Assembly (NCBI GenBank): GCA_016177705.1
Contig: JACOUT010000002.1
Coordinates: 401,604-465,603 of the forward strand
Direction: 5' to 3'
Length of the DNA: 64,000 bases
From: Deltaproteobacteria bacterium
Lineage (GTDB): Bacteria; Myxococcota; UBA727; VGSZ01
In this document: positions 53,217 through 60,811 of the stretch, piece after piece
Layout of the letters: each line of letters opens with the position of its first letter
Position numbering within the stretch: the first letter of the stretch is position 1
Translations under genes and position numbers: made by a program
Notes under the pieces: model-generated
The model's input: only the letters and a program-made list of their open reading frames with translations
Told to the model about the DNA's origin: nothing
The model's database searches: none

Positions 53217-54125
53217 ATGCCGAAGCTGTACTGGGACACCATCGAGAAGGGCGAGCAGGTCGCGCCCATCACCAAGCCCGCGGTCACGCGCGTGCAGATC
53301 GCCAAGTTCGCGGGCGCGTCGCAAGACTGGAGCCCGCTGCACCTCGACGACGACTTCGCCAAGGGCGCCGGCTACGGCGGCGTGTTCGCGCACGGCGCCA
53401 TCGCGCTCTCCTTCGCCACCGAGGCCGTCAGCCGTTGGCTCGAGAACGGCCGCATCCTCGCCGTCACCGGCAAGTTCAGGAAGCTCGTATGGCCCGGCGA
53501 CATCCTGCGCATGACCGGCATGGTGGCCGACCGTTACGAGTCGAACGGCGAGGCGCGCGTCGACGTCGACGTCTGGGCCGAGAACCAGAACCACGACAGC
53601 GTCATGCAGGGCACGGTCACGTGCGTGCTGTGGCGCAACGACAAGGACGAGAAGAAGGCGAAGTCGCCCTGGCCGCCGGTGTCGGCGCAGACCGTCAAGG
53701 AGCGGCGCACCGCCAAGCCCGTCCCCAAGAACGAGGCTGACGCGGCCAAGGTGCGCGAGGCCGCCGCCGCCGCCGAGCGCGCCAAGCTCGAGGCGCGCGC
53801 CGCCGCCACCAAGCCGGCGAAGGCCAAGCCCGCGCCGGCCGCCGCGCCGGTCAGGCCCGCACCGGCGCCCGCCCCCGCCCCCACCACGCCCGCCCCCGCG
53901 CCGGCCAAGCCTGCCGCGCCGAGCAAGCCGGCCGCCAAGACGACGCCGCCCAAGCCCGCTCCTGTCGCCAAGGCGGCGGCCAAGAAGCCCGCCAAGGCGG
54001 AGGCCAAGGCGGCAAAGAAGCCTGCGCCCAAGGCGGCGAAGAAGCCCGCGGCCAGTGCCGGGAAGAAGGCGGTCGCCAAGAAGCCGGCCCCCAAGGCCAA
54101 GCCCGCCAAGGGCAAGAAGAGATAG
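53217..54125 (+). CDS. MaoC-like (R)-hydratase fused to a histone-H1-like Ala/Lys/Pro tail
   Basis: The protein has 302 residues from the ATG at 53217, which follows a GAGGTGA. Residues 1-145 are a MaoC/R-hydratase domain with the catalytic Asp-His segment QDWSPLHLDDDF (Asp 37, His 42) and FAHGAIAL. The remaining about 155 residues are almost entirely Ala, Lys and Pro (KPAP, AAKKP repeats), like bacterial histone-H1-like proteins. Such a tail is not part of known hydratases. It could bind nucleic acid or polyanions, or be a soluble spacer. It forms a likely dehydratase pair with the upstream gene. Confidence 0.78.
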   Translation: MPKLYWDTIEKGEQVAPITKPAVTRVQIAKFAGASQDWSPLHLDDDFAKGAGYGGVFAHGAIALSFATEAVSRWLENGRILAVTGKFRKLVWPGDILRMTGMVADRYESNGEARVDVDVWAENQNHDSVMQGTVTCVLWRNDKDEKKAKSPWPPVSAQTVKERRTAKPVPKNEADAAKVREAAAAAERAKLEARAAATKPAKAKPAPAAAPVRPAPAPAPAPTTPAPAPAKPAAPSKPAAKTTPPKPAPVAKAAAKKPAKAEAKAAKKPAPKAAKKPAASAGKKAVAKKPAPKAKPAKGKKR

Positions 54126-54152
54126 CCCGGGGCGCGCGTCGCTCCGACGCGG

Positions 54153-54158
54153 CATACT
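54153..54158 (+). promoter_or_regulatory. Possible -10 box of xdhC (leaderless)
   Basis: CATACT ends 6 bases before the GTG at 54165, so transcription would begin at the start codon. No clear -35 was found. Confidence 0.25.
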
Positions 54159-54164
54159 CGAGCC

Positions 54165-54983
54165 GTGCTCGCCCCCTCGCGCCTCGCCGAGATAGCCGCC
54201 GGTGCGGAGCCGGCAGCGCTGTGCACCGTGGTCTCGACCGAAGGCAGCACGCCGCGCAAGGCCGGCGCCAGCATGGTGGTGGTGGCCGACGGCAGCGAGC
54301 ACGGGCGCATCGAGGGCACCATCGGCGGCGGCGCCGTCGAGCACGAGGTACGGAGGGCCGCGCTCGAGGTCATCGCCACCACGCGGCCGCGTCTCGTCGA
54401 GATCGCGCTGACCGCGCAGCTCGGCATGTGCTGCGGCGGCAAGATGTCCGTCTTCATCGAGGCGCTTCGCATGCGACCACCGCTCGTGCTCTTTGGCGCC
54501 GGCCATCTGGCGGCTGCGCTGTGCAAGGCGGCCTCGGCCGCCGGCTTCGACGTCCACGTCGCCGATCCGCGCGACGAGCTGTTGACGCACGAGCGCTTCC
54601 CCGACGCCCACGCGCTGATCGACGACTACGAGGCCGAGGACCTCGATCGCTTGCCGTTCGGACCTGACGCCTTCGTGGTGGTCGCCACGCACGATCACCA
54701 GCGCGACCAGGCCATCGTCGAGAGGGTGGTCGAGCGACCGGCGCGCTACCTCGCGCTCGTCGGCAGCCAGCGCAAGGCGCTCTTGACGAGGGAGCGCTGC
54801 CTCGCCAAGGGCGTCGACGCTGCGCACGTGGAGCGGCTGCGCTGTCCGGCCGGCCTCGACATCGGTGCCGAGACGCCTGAGGAGATCGCGGTCTCCATCG
54901 TCGCCGAGATGGTGCACGTGCGGCGAGCCGTCGAGGCACAGGCTCGCCGGCCGCGCGGCGCCCGCGCCAAGGTCGCCGGATGA
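54165..54983 (+). CDS. xdhC: XdhC-family molybdenum-hydroxylase maturation protein
   Basis: The 272-residue protein has an N-terminal XdhC domain (CTVVSTEGSTPRKAGASMVV, GTIGGGAVEHEV, the QLGMCCGGKMSVFIE Cys pair) and a C-terminal Rossmann domain (PLVLFGAGHLAAAL). XdhC proteins carry and help sulfurate the molybdenum cofactor and insert it into xanthine-dehydrogenase-type enzymes. The next gene encodes a MocA-like cytidylyltransferase, and the hydroxylase itself is at 60284-63282, about 5 kb away. Confidence 0.88.
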   Translation: MLAPSRLAEIAAGAEPAALCTVVSTEGSTPRKAGASMVVVADGSEHGRIEGTIGGGAVEHEVRRAALEVIATTRPRLVEIALTAQLGMCCGGKMSVFIEALRMRPPLVLFGAGHLAAALCKAASAAGFDVHVADPRDELLTHERFPDAHALIDDYEAEDLDRLPFGPDAFVVVATHDHQRDQAIVERVVERPARYLALVGSQRKALLTRERCLAKGVDAAHVERLRCPAGLDIGAETPEEIAVSIVAEMVHVRRAVEAQARRPRGARAKVAG

Positions 54984-54990
54984 TCGCCAC

Positions 54991-55626
54991 ATGAGTTGGC
55001 GCGCCGCGGGCCTCATCGCCGCAGCCGGCTCGTCCGCGCGCATGGGGACGTGCAAGGCGCTGCTGCCCTACGCCGGCGCCACCACGTTCGTCGAGCGCAT
55101 CGCCCAGGTGTTCTTGGCCGCCGGCCTCGACCCCGTGATCGTGACCGTCCCGCCCGACGACGACGGGTTGCGGGTCGAGCAGGCGCTCGCGCACCTGCCC
55201 GTCGTCTGCGCTACGAACGAGCTGCCCGAGGACGGGCTGTCGGGCTCGGTCGTGACCGCGCTGCGGCACGCCGCCGAGCCGGACGCGCTCGTGCTCACGC
55301 CGGTCGACTGCCCGTTCCTCGACGTCGAGCTGGTGCGCTCGCTACTGCTCTTGCTGCGCACCGCGCCCGCGTCGGCCCCCGAGATCGACGGTGCGCGCGG
55401 GCACCCGGTGGCGTTCTCCCGCGCGACCTTCGAGCTGCTGTTGACCTGCGCCAATCGCGGCGGCCCGCGCGCGGTGCTGGACGCGCTCGGCGCCGACGTA
55501 GCGATGGTGCCGTGGTCCGATCGCAACGCGCTCGAGGACGTCGACACGCCTGAGGACTACCAGCGACTGTTCGGCCTCAGCGTGCCGCCGCCTGCACCTC
55601 CAAGCGCGACTCGCCGACGCGGATGA
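54991..55626 (+). CDS. MocA/MobA-like nucleotidyltransferase
   Basis: The 211-residue protein has the NTP-transferase fold with LIAAAGSSARMGTCKALLPYAG (nucleotide loop plus Lys), LTPVDCPFLD (metal Asp) and GARGHPVAFSR. MocA uses CTP to make molybdopterin cytosine dinucleotide, and MobA uses GTP to make the guanine form; location after xdhC and with a hydroxylase in the region favours MocA. Its 3' end overlaps the end of the convergent FHA gene by 50 bases. Confidence 0.82.
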   Translation: MSWRAAGLIAAAGSSARMGTCKALLPYAGATTFVERIAQVFLAAGLDPVIVTVPPDDDGLRVEQALAHLPVVCATNELPEDGLSGSVVTALRHAAEPDALVLTPVDCPFLDVELVRSLLLLLRTAPASAPEIDGARGHPVAFSRATFELLLTCANRGGPRAVLDALGADVAMVPWSDRNALEDVDTPEDYQRLFGLSVPPPAPPSATRRRG

Positions 55627-56032
55627 GGTCGCCCTCGACCAGCGCGCTCTCGGTCACCTTGTCGCCGTTGACGAAGGTGCCGTTGGTGCTGGCGACGTCG
55701 ACGATGGAGGCGCCCGCCTCGTCGCAGAAGATCATGGCGTGGGTCTGTGACACCGCCTCGTCGGCGAGGTCGACGTCGCCCTCGCGCGAGAACGCCGCCA
55801 CCTCCGAGCGCGCCCCCGCCAGCCCGGGGCTCGCGCGCCGACGCAGGTGGTCCGCCGCGGTCTTCTGGTCCTCTCGCTCGAGGCGCCGCTGTTCGCCGCG
55901 CGGCTGCACCGCCGTGCCGCCGAGCAGCTCGTCGTTGCGCCCGAGCACGCGGTAGCAGCCGACCGGGATGGCGAAGGTGCGCCCGCTGTCCGGTCCCTTC
56001 GCCACGACGAGGACGATGCCCGGATCCGCCAC
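55577..56032 (-). CDS. Small FHA-domain protein with an internal insertion
   Basis: The 151-residue protein starts with GTG after a good GGAGGG. An FHA domain spans almost the whole protein, but a charged insert of about 55 residues separates the first Arg motif (VLGRNDELLGG) from the rest (VDLADEAVSQTHAMI, STNGTFVNG). In standard FHA domains these are 15-20 residues apart. The usual Ser-Arg before the His is Ser-Gln, so phosphothreonine binding may be altered. It is divergent from the Nudix gene and convergent with the MocA-like gene. Confidence 0.72.
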   Translation of the reverse strand: MADPGIVLVVAKGPDSGRTFAIPVGCYRVLGRNDELLGGTAVQPRGEQRRLEREDQKTAADHLRRRASPGLAGARSEVAAFSREGDVDLADEAVSQTHAMIFCDEAGASIVDVASTNGTFVNGDKVTESALVEGDLIRVGESRLEVQAAAR

Positions 56033-56071
56033 GGGTCCCTCCTTGGCCGGCGCGACTGTACATGGAATGCC

Positions 56072-56791
56072 ATGCGGGTGACCACGCCCGCCGCGCCGCG
56101 CCTCGCCGCCACCATCATGCTGTGCCGCCCGCGCGAGCACGGCTTCGAGCTGTTGTTCGTCAAGCGGCACGGCGCGAGCGGCTTCATGGGCGGCGCGCAC
56201 GTGTTCCCGGGCGGACGCATCGAGGACAACGACAGCGGCGTGCCGCTCGACGTCGCTGGCAGTGCGCTGCCCGAGCTGCCCGCCGCCGAGGCGGCCCGCG
56301 TGCTCGCCGGCGCTGTGCGCGAGACCAAGGAGGAGGCCGGCCTCGACGTCGACCCCGCGAGCCTGCGCGCGTGGGCACATTGGATCACGCCCGAGGCCGA
56401 GCCCAAACGCTTCGACACCTGGTTCTTCCTCGCGCCCGTGCCAGCACACACGGTCGCCATAATCGACCAGCACGAGGCAGTCGAGCACGCTTGGCATTCC
56501 CCAAAGGCCGCGCTCGCGGCGCACGCGCGCGGTGAGCTGACGCTGATGCCGCCCACGCTCGCCACCGTCGAAGATCTCGCGGTCTTCGCTTCGATTGCCG
56601 AGGCGGCCGCGTCCGTGCGGCGGCCGCTGCCGACGATCCGGCCGCATTTGATCTACGGCGACCAGATCATCCTCGCGCTGCCCGGCGACCCGCTGCACCC
56701 CGAGAAGGCGCGCGTGTTCCCGCATCGCACGCGCATCGTGCTGCACGAGGGGCGCTTCGCCTCACGCGTGGTCGAGGACGAACAACCGTGA
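56072..56791 (+). CDS. Nudix hydrolase
   Basis: The protein has 239 residues from the ATG opening [19 protein letters not shown]. The Nudix motif is split: [13 protein letters not shown], about 35 intervening residues, then [13 protein letters not shown], which holds the catalytic REx2EE. The long spacing is typical of the NUDT7/NUDT19-like branch, which often hydrolyses CoA derivatives. The C-terminal region has a helix-rich extension. Its stop overlaps the start of the phosphoesterase gene (GTGA). Confidence 0.83.
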   Translation: MRVTTPAAPRLAATIMLCRPREHGFELLFVKRHGASGFMGGAHVFPGGRIEDNDSGVPLDVAGSALPELPAAEAARVLAGAVRETKEEAGLDVDPASLRAWAHWITPEAEPKRFDTWFFLAPVPAHTVAIIDQHEAVEHAWHSPKAALAAHARGELTLMPPTLATVEDLAVFASIAEAAASVRRPLPTIRPHLIYGDQIILALPGDPLHPEKARVFPHRTRIVLHEGRFASRVVEDEQP

Positions 56792-58260
56792 CGGTGCATG
56801 CTGCGTGGCCCGTGGCCGTGATCGCGCTGCTGGCGGCGGCGACGCCGGGCTGTTCGTCGTGCACCGGCGACCCGGCGTTTGGCATCGAGCCCTCCGACGG
56901 TGGCGCTGACGCCGGGCCGGTCGCCGATGGCGGTGACGACGACGCGGGAGTCATGGATGCTGGCGTCGAGGACGCGGGCGTCGAGGACGCGGGCGTCGAG
57001 GACGCGGGCACGGACGACGCAGGCACTGCCGACGCAGGCGTCGAGGACGCGGGGACCGACGGGGGAGTGGCGGTGCCGGGTCGCATCGACCACCTGGTCG
57101 TGATCGTCCTCGAGAACCACACCTTCGACAACCTGTTCGCCGGCTTCCCGGGTGCTGAGACCCAGTCGCACTTCGAGTACGGCACCGACGTGTTCGACGC
57201 GCCACACGCGCCGGACAACCTGCCGCGCGACCTGTGCCACAGCCACGACTGCGCGCTGACCCACTGGAACGGCGGCGCCATGGACGGCTGGCTCGTCGAG
57301 CCGAGCGCCAATCAAGGTGGCGATCATCTTGCGTGGGCCCAATACTGGCGCGAGGACATCCCGGGCTTCTGGGATCTCGCCGAGAGCTATGGGCTCGCCG
57401 ACCACTTCTTCAGCTCCAACCTGGGGCCGAGCTTCCCCGGCCACACCTTCCTGCTCGCCGGCCAAGCCGGTTGGGCGATCGACAACCCCGACTTCCTGCT
57501 GCCGCTGCTCATCTGGGGCTGCGACAACCCGCAGAGCACGCGGGTGACCGTGCTCTCTGACGGCACTTGCGCCACGGAATCCGTGTTTCCGTGCTTCGAC
57601 ATCCCGAGCGCCCCCGACGTGTTGCGCGCCGGCACCACGTGGAAGTTCTACGGCACCGGCGTGGACCTCGGCGCGCTCGGCTCCATCGTGTGGAGCATGT
57701 TCGACGCCATCGATCCGATCCGAAACTCGCCGGCGTGGGACAACGTCGTCACCTACGGCGAGTTCGAGAGCGACGTGCAAGACGGCACCCTGCCGAACGT
57801 CTCGTGGCTCGTCGACCAAGATCTCAACAGCGGCCACCCGCCCTTGTCGATGTGTGCGTCCTCGCGCTGGGCGACGCACTACACCAACCTCATCATCAAC
57901 AGCCCGTATTGGCAGAACAGCGCCGTCATCATCACCTATGACGACTTTGGCGGCTTCTACGACCACGTCCCTCCACCCGAGCTGTACGGCTGCGACGCCG
58001 ACCGCCCCTACGGCCTCGGCTTCCGCCTGCCCGCCATCCTGATCTCGCCGTGGGTGAAGCCCGGCGTGTTCCACGGCGTGACCGAGCAGGCCAGCGTGGT
58101 GCGGCTGATCGAAGAGCTGTTCGGCGATCCTGGCGCCGTCGGCATGCTGCACGCGCTCGACCCCGCGGCCCGCGATGACGTCGCGGGCTCGCTGCTCGAG
58201 GCGTTCGACTTCGAGCAAACGCCGCTGCCGCCGGTGCCGGGCTCGGAGTCGTGCCCTTGA
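56788..58260 (+). CDS. Secreted phosphoesterase lipoprotein (phospholipase C/acid phosphatase family)
   Basis: The 490-residue protein has a lipobox (TPGC, Cys about 22). An Asp-Ala-Gly-rich linker (about 35-90) is followed by an alkaline-phosphatase-superfamily phosphoesterase domain (about 95-470). This has [16 protein letters not shown] (metal Glu-Asn and Thr), [25 protein letters not shown] (metal Asp and His) and the LIEELFG end. The family includes non-specific phospholipases C and acid phosphatases. It is lipid-anchored outside the cytoplasm and could scavenge phosphate or attack prey phospholipids. GTG start coupled to the Nudix gene. Confidence 0.85.
   Translation: MTVHAAWPVAVIALLAAATPGCSSCTGDPAFGIEPSDGGADAGPVADGGDDDAGVMDAGVEDAGVEDAGVEDAGTDDAGTADAGVEDAGTDGGVAVPGRIDHLVVIVLENHTFDNLFAGFPGAETQSHFEYGTDVFDAPHAPDNLPRDLCHSHDCALTHWNGGAMDGWLVEPSANQGGDHLAWAQYWREDIPGFWDLAESYGLADHFFSSNLGPSFPGHTFLLAGQAGWAIDNPDFLLPLLIWGCDNPQSTRVTVLSDGTCATESVFPCFDIPSAPDVLRAGTTWKFYGTGVDLGALGSIVWSMFDAIDPIRNSPAWDNVVTYGEFESDVQDGTLPNVSWLVDQDLNSGHPPLSMCASSRWATHYTNLIINSPYWQNSAVIITYDDFGGFYDHVPPPELYGCDADRPYGLGFRLPAILISPWVKPGVFHGVTEQASVVRLIEELFGDPGAVGMLHALDPAARDDVAGSLLEAFDFEQTPLPPVPGSESCP
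56962..57051 (+). repeat. 15-bp tandem repeats encoding the DAG linker
   Basis: GGCGTCGAGGACGCG occurs three times without interruption (56962-57006) and once more at 57037-57051, with diverged units between. Each unit encodes Gly-Val-Glu-Asp-Ala. The repeat makes the linker of the phosphoesterase prone to length change. Confidence 0.8.
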
Positions 58261-58285
58261 GCCAACCGGCAGCGGCGGGTGCTCG

Positions 58286-58432
58286 CTACTTCTTCGCCGC
58301 CTTGGCGCGCGCGTAGGCGTACCAGACGTCGCGGTACGCGCGCTTGCTGATCGGATCGCGCGTCGCCTGGGCGCCCTTGGCGTCGCTGCCCGCCGTCGGC
58401 GAGCGGCGCTCGCGCGCGTATCCGAGAGCTAC
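58286..58432 (-). other. Possible small open frame or gene remnant
   Basis: A minus-strand frame ends in a protein-like C-terminus (DPISKRAYRDVWYAYARAKA, then Lys-Lys and a TAG). No start or ribosome site is evident, and the upstream part of the frame is antisense-like to the lipoprotein at 58470-59144. It may be the decayed 3' end of a lost gene. Confidence 0.2.
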
Positions 58433-58469
58433 CCGCGGTCGACGACGAGGAAGGGATGCTGGCCGACGC

Positions 58470-59144
58470 TCAGCCGAACGGCGGTAGGCCGCCGTCGCCG
58501 CTCGTGTCGCCGCCGTCGTCGTTGGTGTCGTCGCCGGCGTCGGTGCCGCTGCAGATCTCGGTGGTGCAGTCGGGCTCCTCGTCGGTCGGGGGCTCGCACA
58601 ACTCGCCCCCGCAGCCGGGCTCCTCACCCTCGCCGCAGTGGCCCGGGCCGATGATCCCGTTGTTGAAGTCGTCGAGCAGGCCGGCCAGCTCGACAGCGCG
58701 CGCGCGCTCGCCGTCGGCGATGGCACAGTCCGCCATCAACCCCTCGGCCTCGTCGAGCGCGGCGCTGACGTCGAGCGGCAAGGCGGCGCCGGCCGCAGCG
58801 TTGAGCGAGGCGGCGATGTACTGGTGCGCCAGGATGAAGAAGGCATCGCCTCGGGGCGCGACGTCGAGGGTGGCGAGCCAGGTGCGCCCGCACAGGTCGG
58901 TGTCCTCGTCGATGGGCCAGGCTCGGTCACGGTTGCCGCCGCCCTGGCCGGCACCGTCGTAGTGGTTCTTCCAGTAGCCCTGCGTCAGCGTGCAGCCGTC
59001 GCCGTCGAGGTACGGATCGCGCTCGCTGTACGCGGTGCCGAGCTCGTCACCCTCGGAGAGCGCGCCGCTGCCGCCGCCGCCGGTTTGGTCGGGGAAGGCG
59101 CAAGCGGCGGTCACGGCAAGGAGAGCGAGTGGAGCAAGACGCAT
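58470..59144 (-). CDS. Lipoprotein with a QGYWKNH-type domain
   Basis: The protein has 224 residues from the ATG at 59144, preceded by GAGG. The lipobox is TAAC (Cys about 16). A domain with GCTLTQGYWKNH, DLCGRTW, GDAFFILAHQYIAASLN and a following Cys is found in many predicted secreted proteins of unknown function. The tail (about 165-224) is rich in Asp, Glu, Gly and Cys. Function not known; a surface-exposed structural or cargo protein is plausible. Confidence 0.68.
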   Translation of the reverse strand: MRLAPLALLAVTAACAFPDQTGGGGSGALSEGDELGTAYSERDPYLDGDGCTLTQGYWKNHYDGAGQGGGNRDRAWPIDEDTDLCGRTWLATLDVAPRGDAFFILAHQYIAASLNAAAGAALPLDVSAALDEAEGLMADCAIADGERARAVELAGLLDDFNNGIIGPGHCGEGEEPGCGGELCEPPTDEEPDCTTEICSGTDAGDDTNDDGGDTSGDGGLPPFG

Positions 59145-59270
59145 GGTGTCCTCGGTGCCCATCGGGCCAGGTAGGACATCAGCCTACAGTGCCGGATGTC
59201 CGATGCATCGGTCATTCGGCGGACGATCACGCGGCAGGTCGATTGCGCTCCCGCGGCCCGCTCGAACGGC

Positions 59271-59290
59271 GATCATCGTGCGCGATGATC
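59271..59290. promoter_or_regulatory. Perfect 8-bp inverted repeat between divergent lipoprotein genes
   Basis: GATCATCG (59271-59278) and CGATGATC (59283-59290) flank 4 bases in the 247-base divergent gap. This is the size and symmetry of a dimeric repressor site. Confidence 0.45.
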
Positions 59291-59391
59291 AGCCGTGCGC
59301 CATGCGCCGAGAGAGCAGCACCTCGGCTGGGCAGCCCCGCGCTCGCGCGGCGTTGACGGATTCGGTGGCGTGGGCGCAATGTCGAGCGCGC

Positions 59392-60273
59392 ATGTCGACG
59401 TCGTCGCGCGGGCTGCTTCGTGTCGTCGCCGTGGGCGCCACGGTCGTCGCGCTCGCGCCCATCGGAACCATCGCCGGGTGCGCTGCGGTGCCGCCGCCAC
59501 CGGAGGGCGCGGGCCGGCTGACCGTCATGAGCTTCAACCTCAACTACGGCCTGAGCGGTGACGAGGACACGCTGGCGGCCATCGACGTGTGCGCCTGCGA
59601 CATCGTCGCGTTGCAGGAGGTCACGCCCGCTTGGCGTCGCGCGATCGAGGCGCGCTACGGCGCACGCTACCCGCACATGCACTTCATCACCTCGGAGGGC
59701 CCGGGCGGCCTCGCGGTCCTGTCGCGCACGCGGATCACGCGTGCGGACACTCTCGCCGAGGTGACGTGGTTCCCCGCGCAGCGCGTGATCGTCGACGGTC
59801 CGCTCGGGGCGGTGCAGGTGCTCAACGTGCATCTGCGGCCGCCGTTCGACGACGACGGCTCGATGGTGATCGGCATCTTCGTCACGCCCGAGATGCGCAA
59901 GCGCGAGATCGCAGCCTTCCGGGCGCAACTGCTGTCGATACCCACGATCGTCGTCGGCGACTTCAACGAGAGCAGCGGGCAGGCGCTCGATCACCTCGGC
60001 GCCCACGGCTTCTCCGACGCGCTCGCGCTCGCGAATGGTCAGCGTACCTGGCGCTGGCCTACCCCCGTGCTCGAGTTGAGCGACCGCCTCGACCACGTGA
60101 TGTACGCGCGCGCGGCGTTTGTCCCGGTCGAGGTGCGCGTGGTGGAGCGCGGCCGGTCGGATCACTTCCCCGTGGTCGCGACCTTCGGACGGCGCCCGGC
60201 TGCCGGGCCGAAGTACGACGATCACACCGGGCACCGACCCCCTGCCCTTTCCGCCCCCCCTCCCGACTGCTAG
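59392..60273 (+). CDS. Secreted endonuclease/exonuclease/phosphatase-family lipoprotein
   Basis: The 293-residue protein has a signal with lipobox (TIAGC, Cys about 27). The EEP fold (about 40-270) has MSFNLNYG (Asn), ALQEV (metal Glu), VLNVHLRPP (His), VVGDFNES (Asp, Asn) and GRSDHFPV (Asp-His). All catalytic positions of DNase I/sphingomyelinase-like enzymes are present. The substrate may be extracellular DNA, phospholipid or inositol phosphate. It lies 10 bases before the hydroxylase small-subunit gene. Confidence 0.82.
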   Translation: MSTSSRGLLRVVAVGATVVALAPIGTIAGCAAVPPPPEGAGRLTVMSFNLNYGLSGDEDTLAAIDVCACDIVALQEVTPAWRRAIEARYGARYPHMHFITSEGPGGLAVLSRTRITRADTLAEVTWFPAQRVIVDGPLGAVQVLNVHLRPPFDDDGSMVIGIFVTPEMRKREIAAFRAQLLSIPTIVVGDFNESSGQALDHLGAHGFSDALALANGQRTWRWPTPVLELSDRLDHVMYARAAFVPVEVRVVERGRSDHFPVVATFGRRPAAGPKYDDHTGHRPPALSAPPPDC

Positions 60274-60283
60274 CCCGACGTCG

Positions 60284-60811
60284 ATGACCGTGTCCGACCA
60301 AGGCCCCACCGCCAAGCGGCGTACCCGCCTGCTGCGCCTGACGGTCAACGGCGACCGGCACGAGGTGGCGGTGGCCGAGCACCACACCCTGCTCGAGGTG
60401 CTGCGCTACCAGCTCGGCCTGACGGGCTCGAAGCAGGGCTGCGACAAGGGCGACTGCGGCGCCTGTACGGTTTTGCTGGCCGCGCCGGGCGAGCGGCGCG
60501 CGCCGGTGCTCTCCTGCCTGACGCTGGCGGTCGACGCCGAGGGCAAGGAGGTCACCACCATCGAGGGCCTGGCGCAGCAGGGCAAGCTCGACCCGGTGCA
60601 GGACGCCTTCGACCGGTGCGGTGCGCTGCAGTGCGGCTTCTGCCAGAGCGGCATGATGCTCTCGGCCAAGGCGCTCCTCGAGGACAAGCCGCACCCGACG
60701 CTGCCCGAGATCCAGCGCGCGCTCTCGGGCAACCTGTGCCGCTGCACTGGCTACAGCAAGATCCTCGAGGCGACGCTGCTCGCCGCCACGCGCCCGGAGC
60801 CCGCCAAGTGA
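60284..60811 (+). CDS. Molybdenum hydroxylase 2Fe-2S subunit
   Basis: The 175-residue protein has an N-terminal ferredoxin-like domain (about 15-90) with CDKGDCGAC and a later Cys for the first cluster. A C-terminal helical domain has CGFCQSGMM and CRCTGY for the second cluster. This is the small subunit of the xanthine dehydrogenase/CO dehydrogenase family (XdhC-type chain in older naming, CoxS, HcrC). The first about 15 residues are a non-conserved extension. Its stop overlaps the large-subunit start (GTGA). Confidence 0.9.
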   Translation: MTVSDQGPTAKRRTRLLRLTVNGDRHEVAVAEHHTLLEVLRYQLGLTGSKQGCDKGDCGACTVLLAAPGERRAPVLSCLTLAVDAEGKEVTTIEGLAQQGKLDPVQDAFDRCGALQCGFCQSGMMLSAKALLEDKPHPTLPEIQRALSGNLCRCTGYSKILEATLLAATRPEPAK

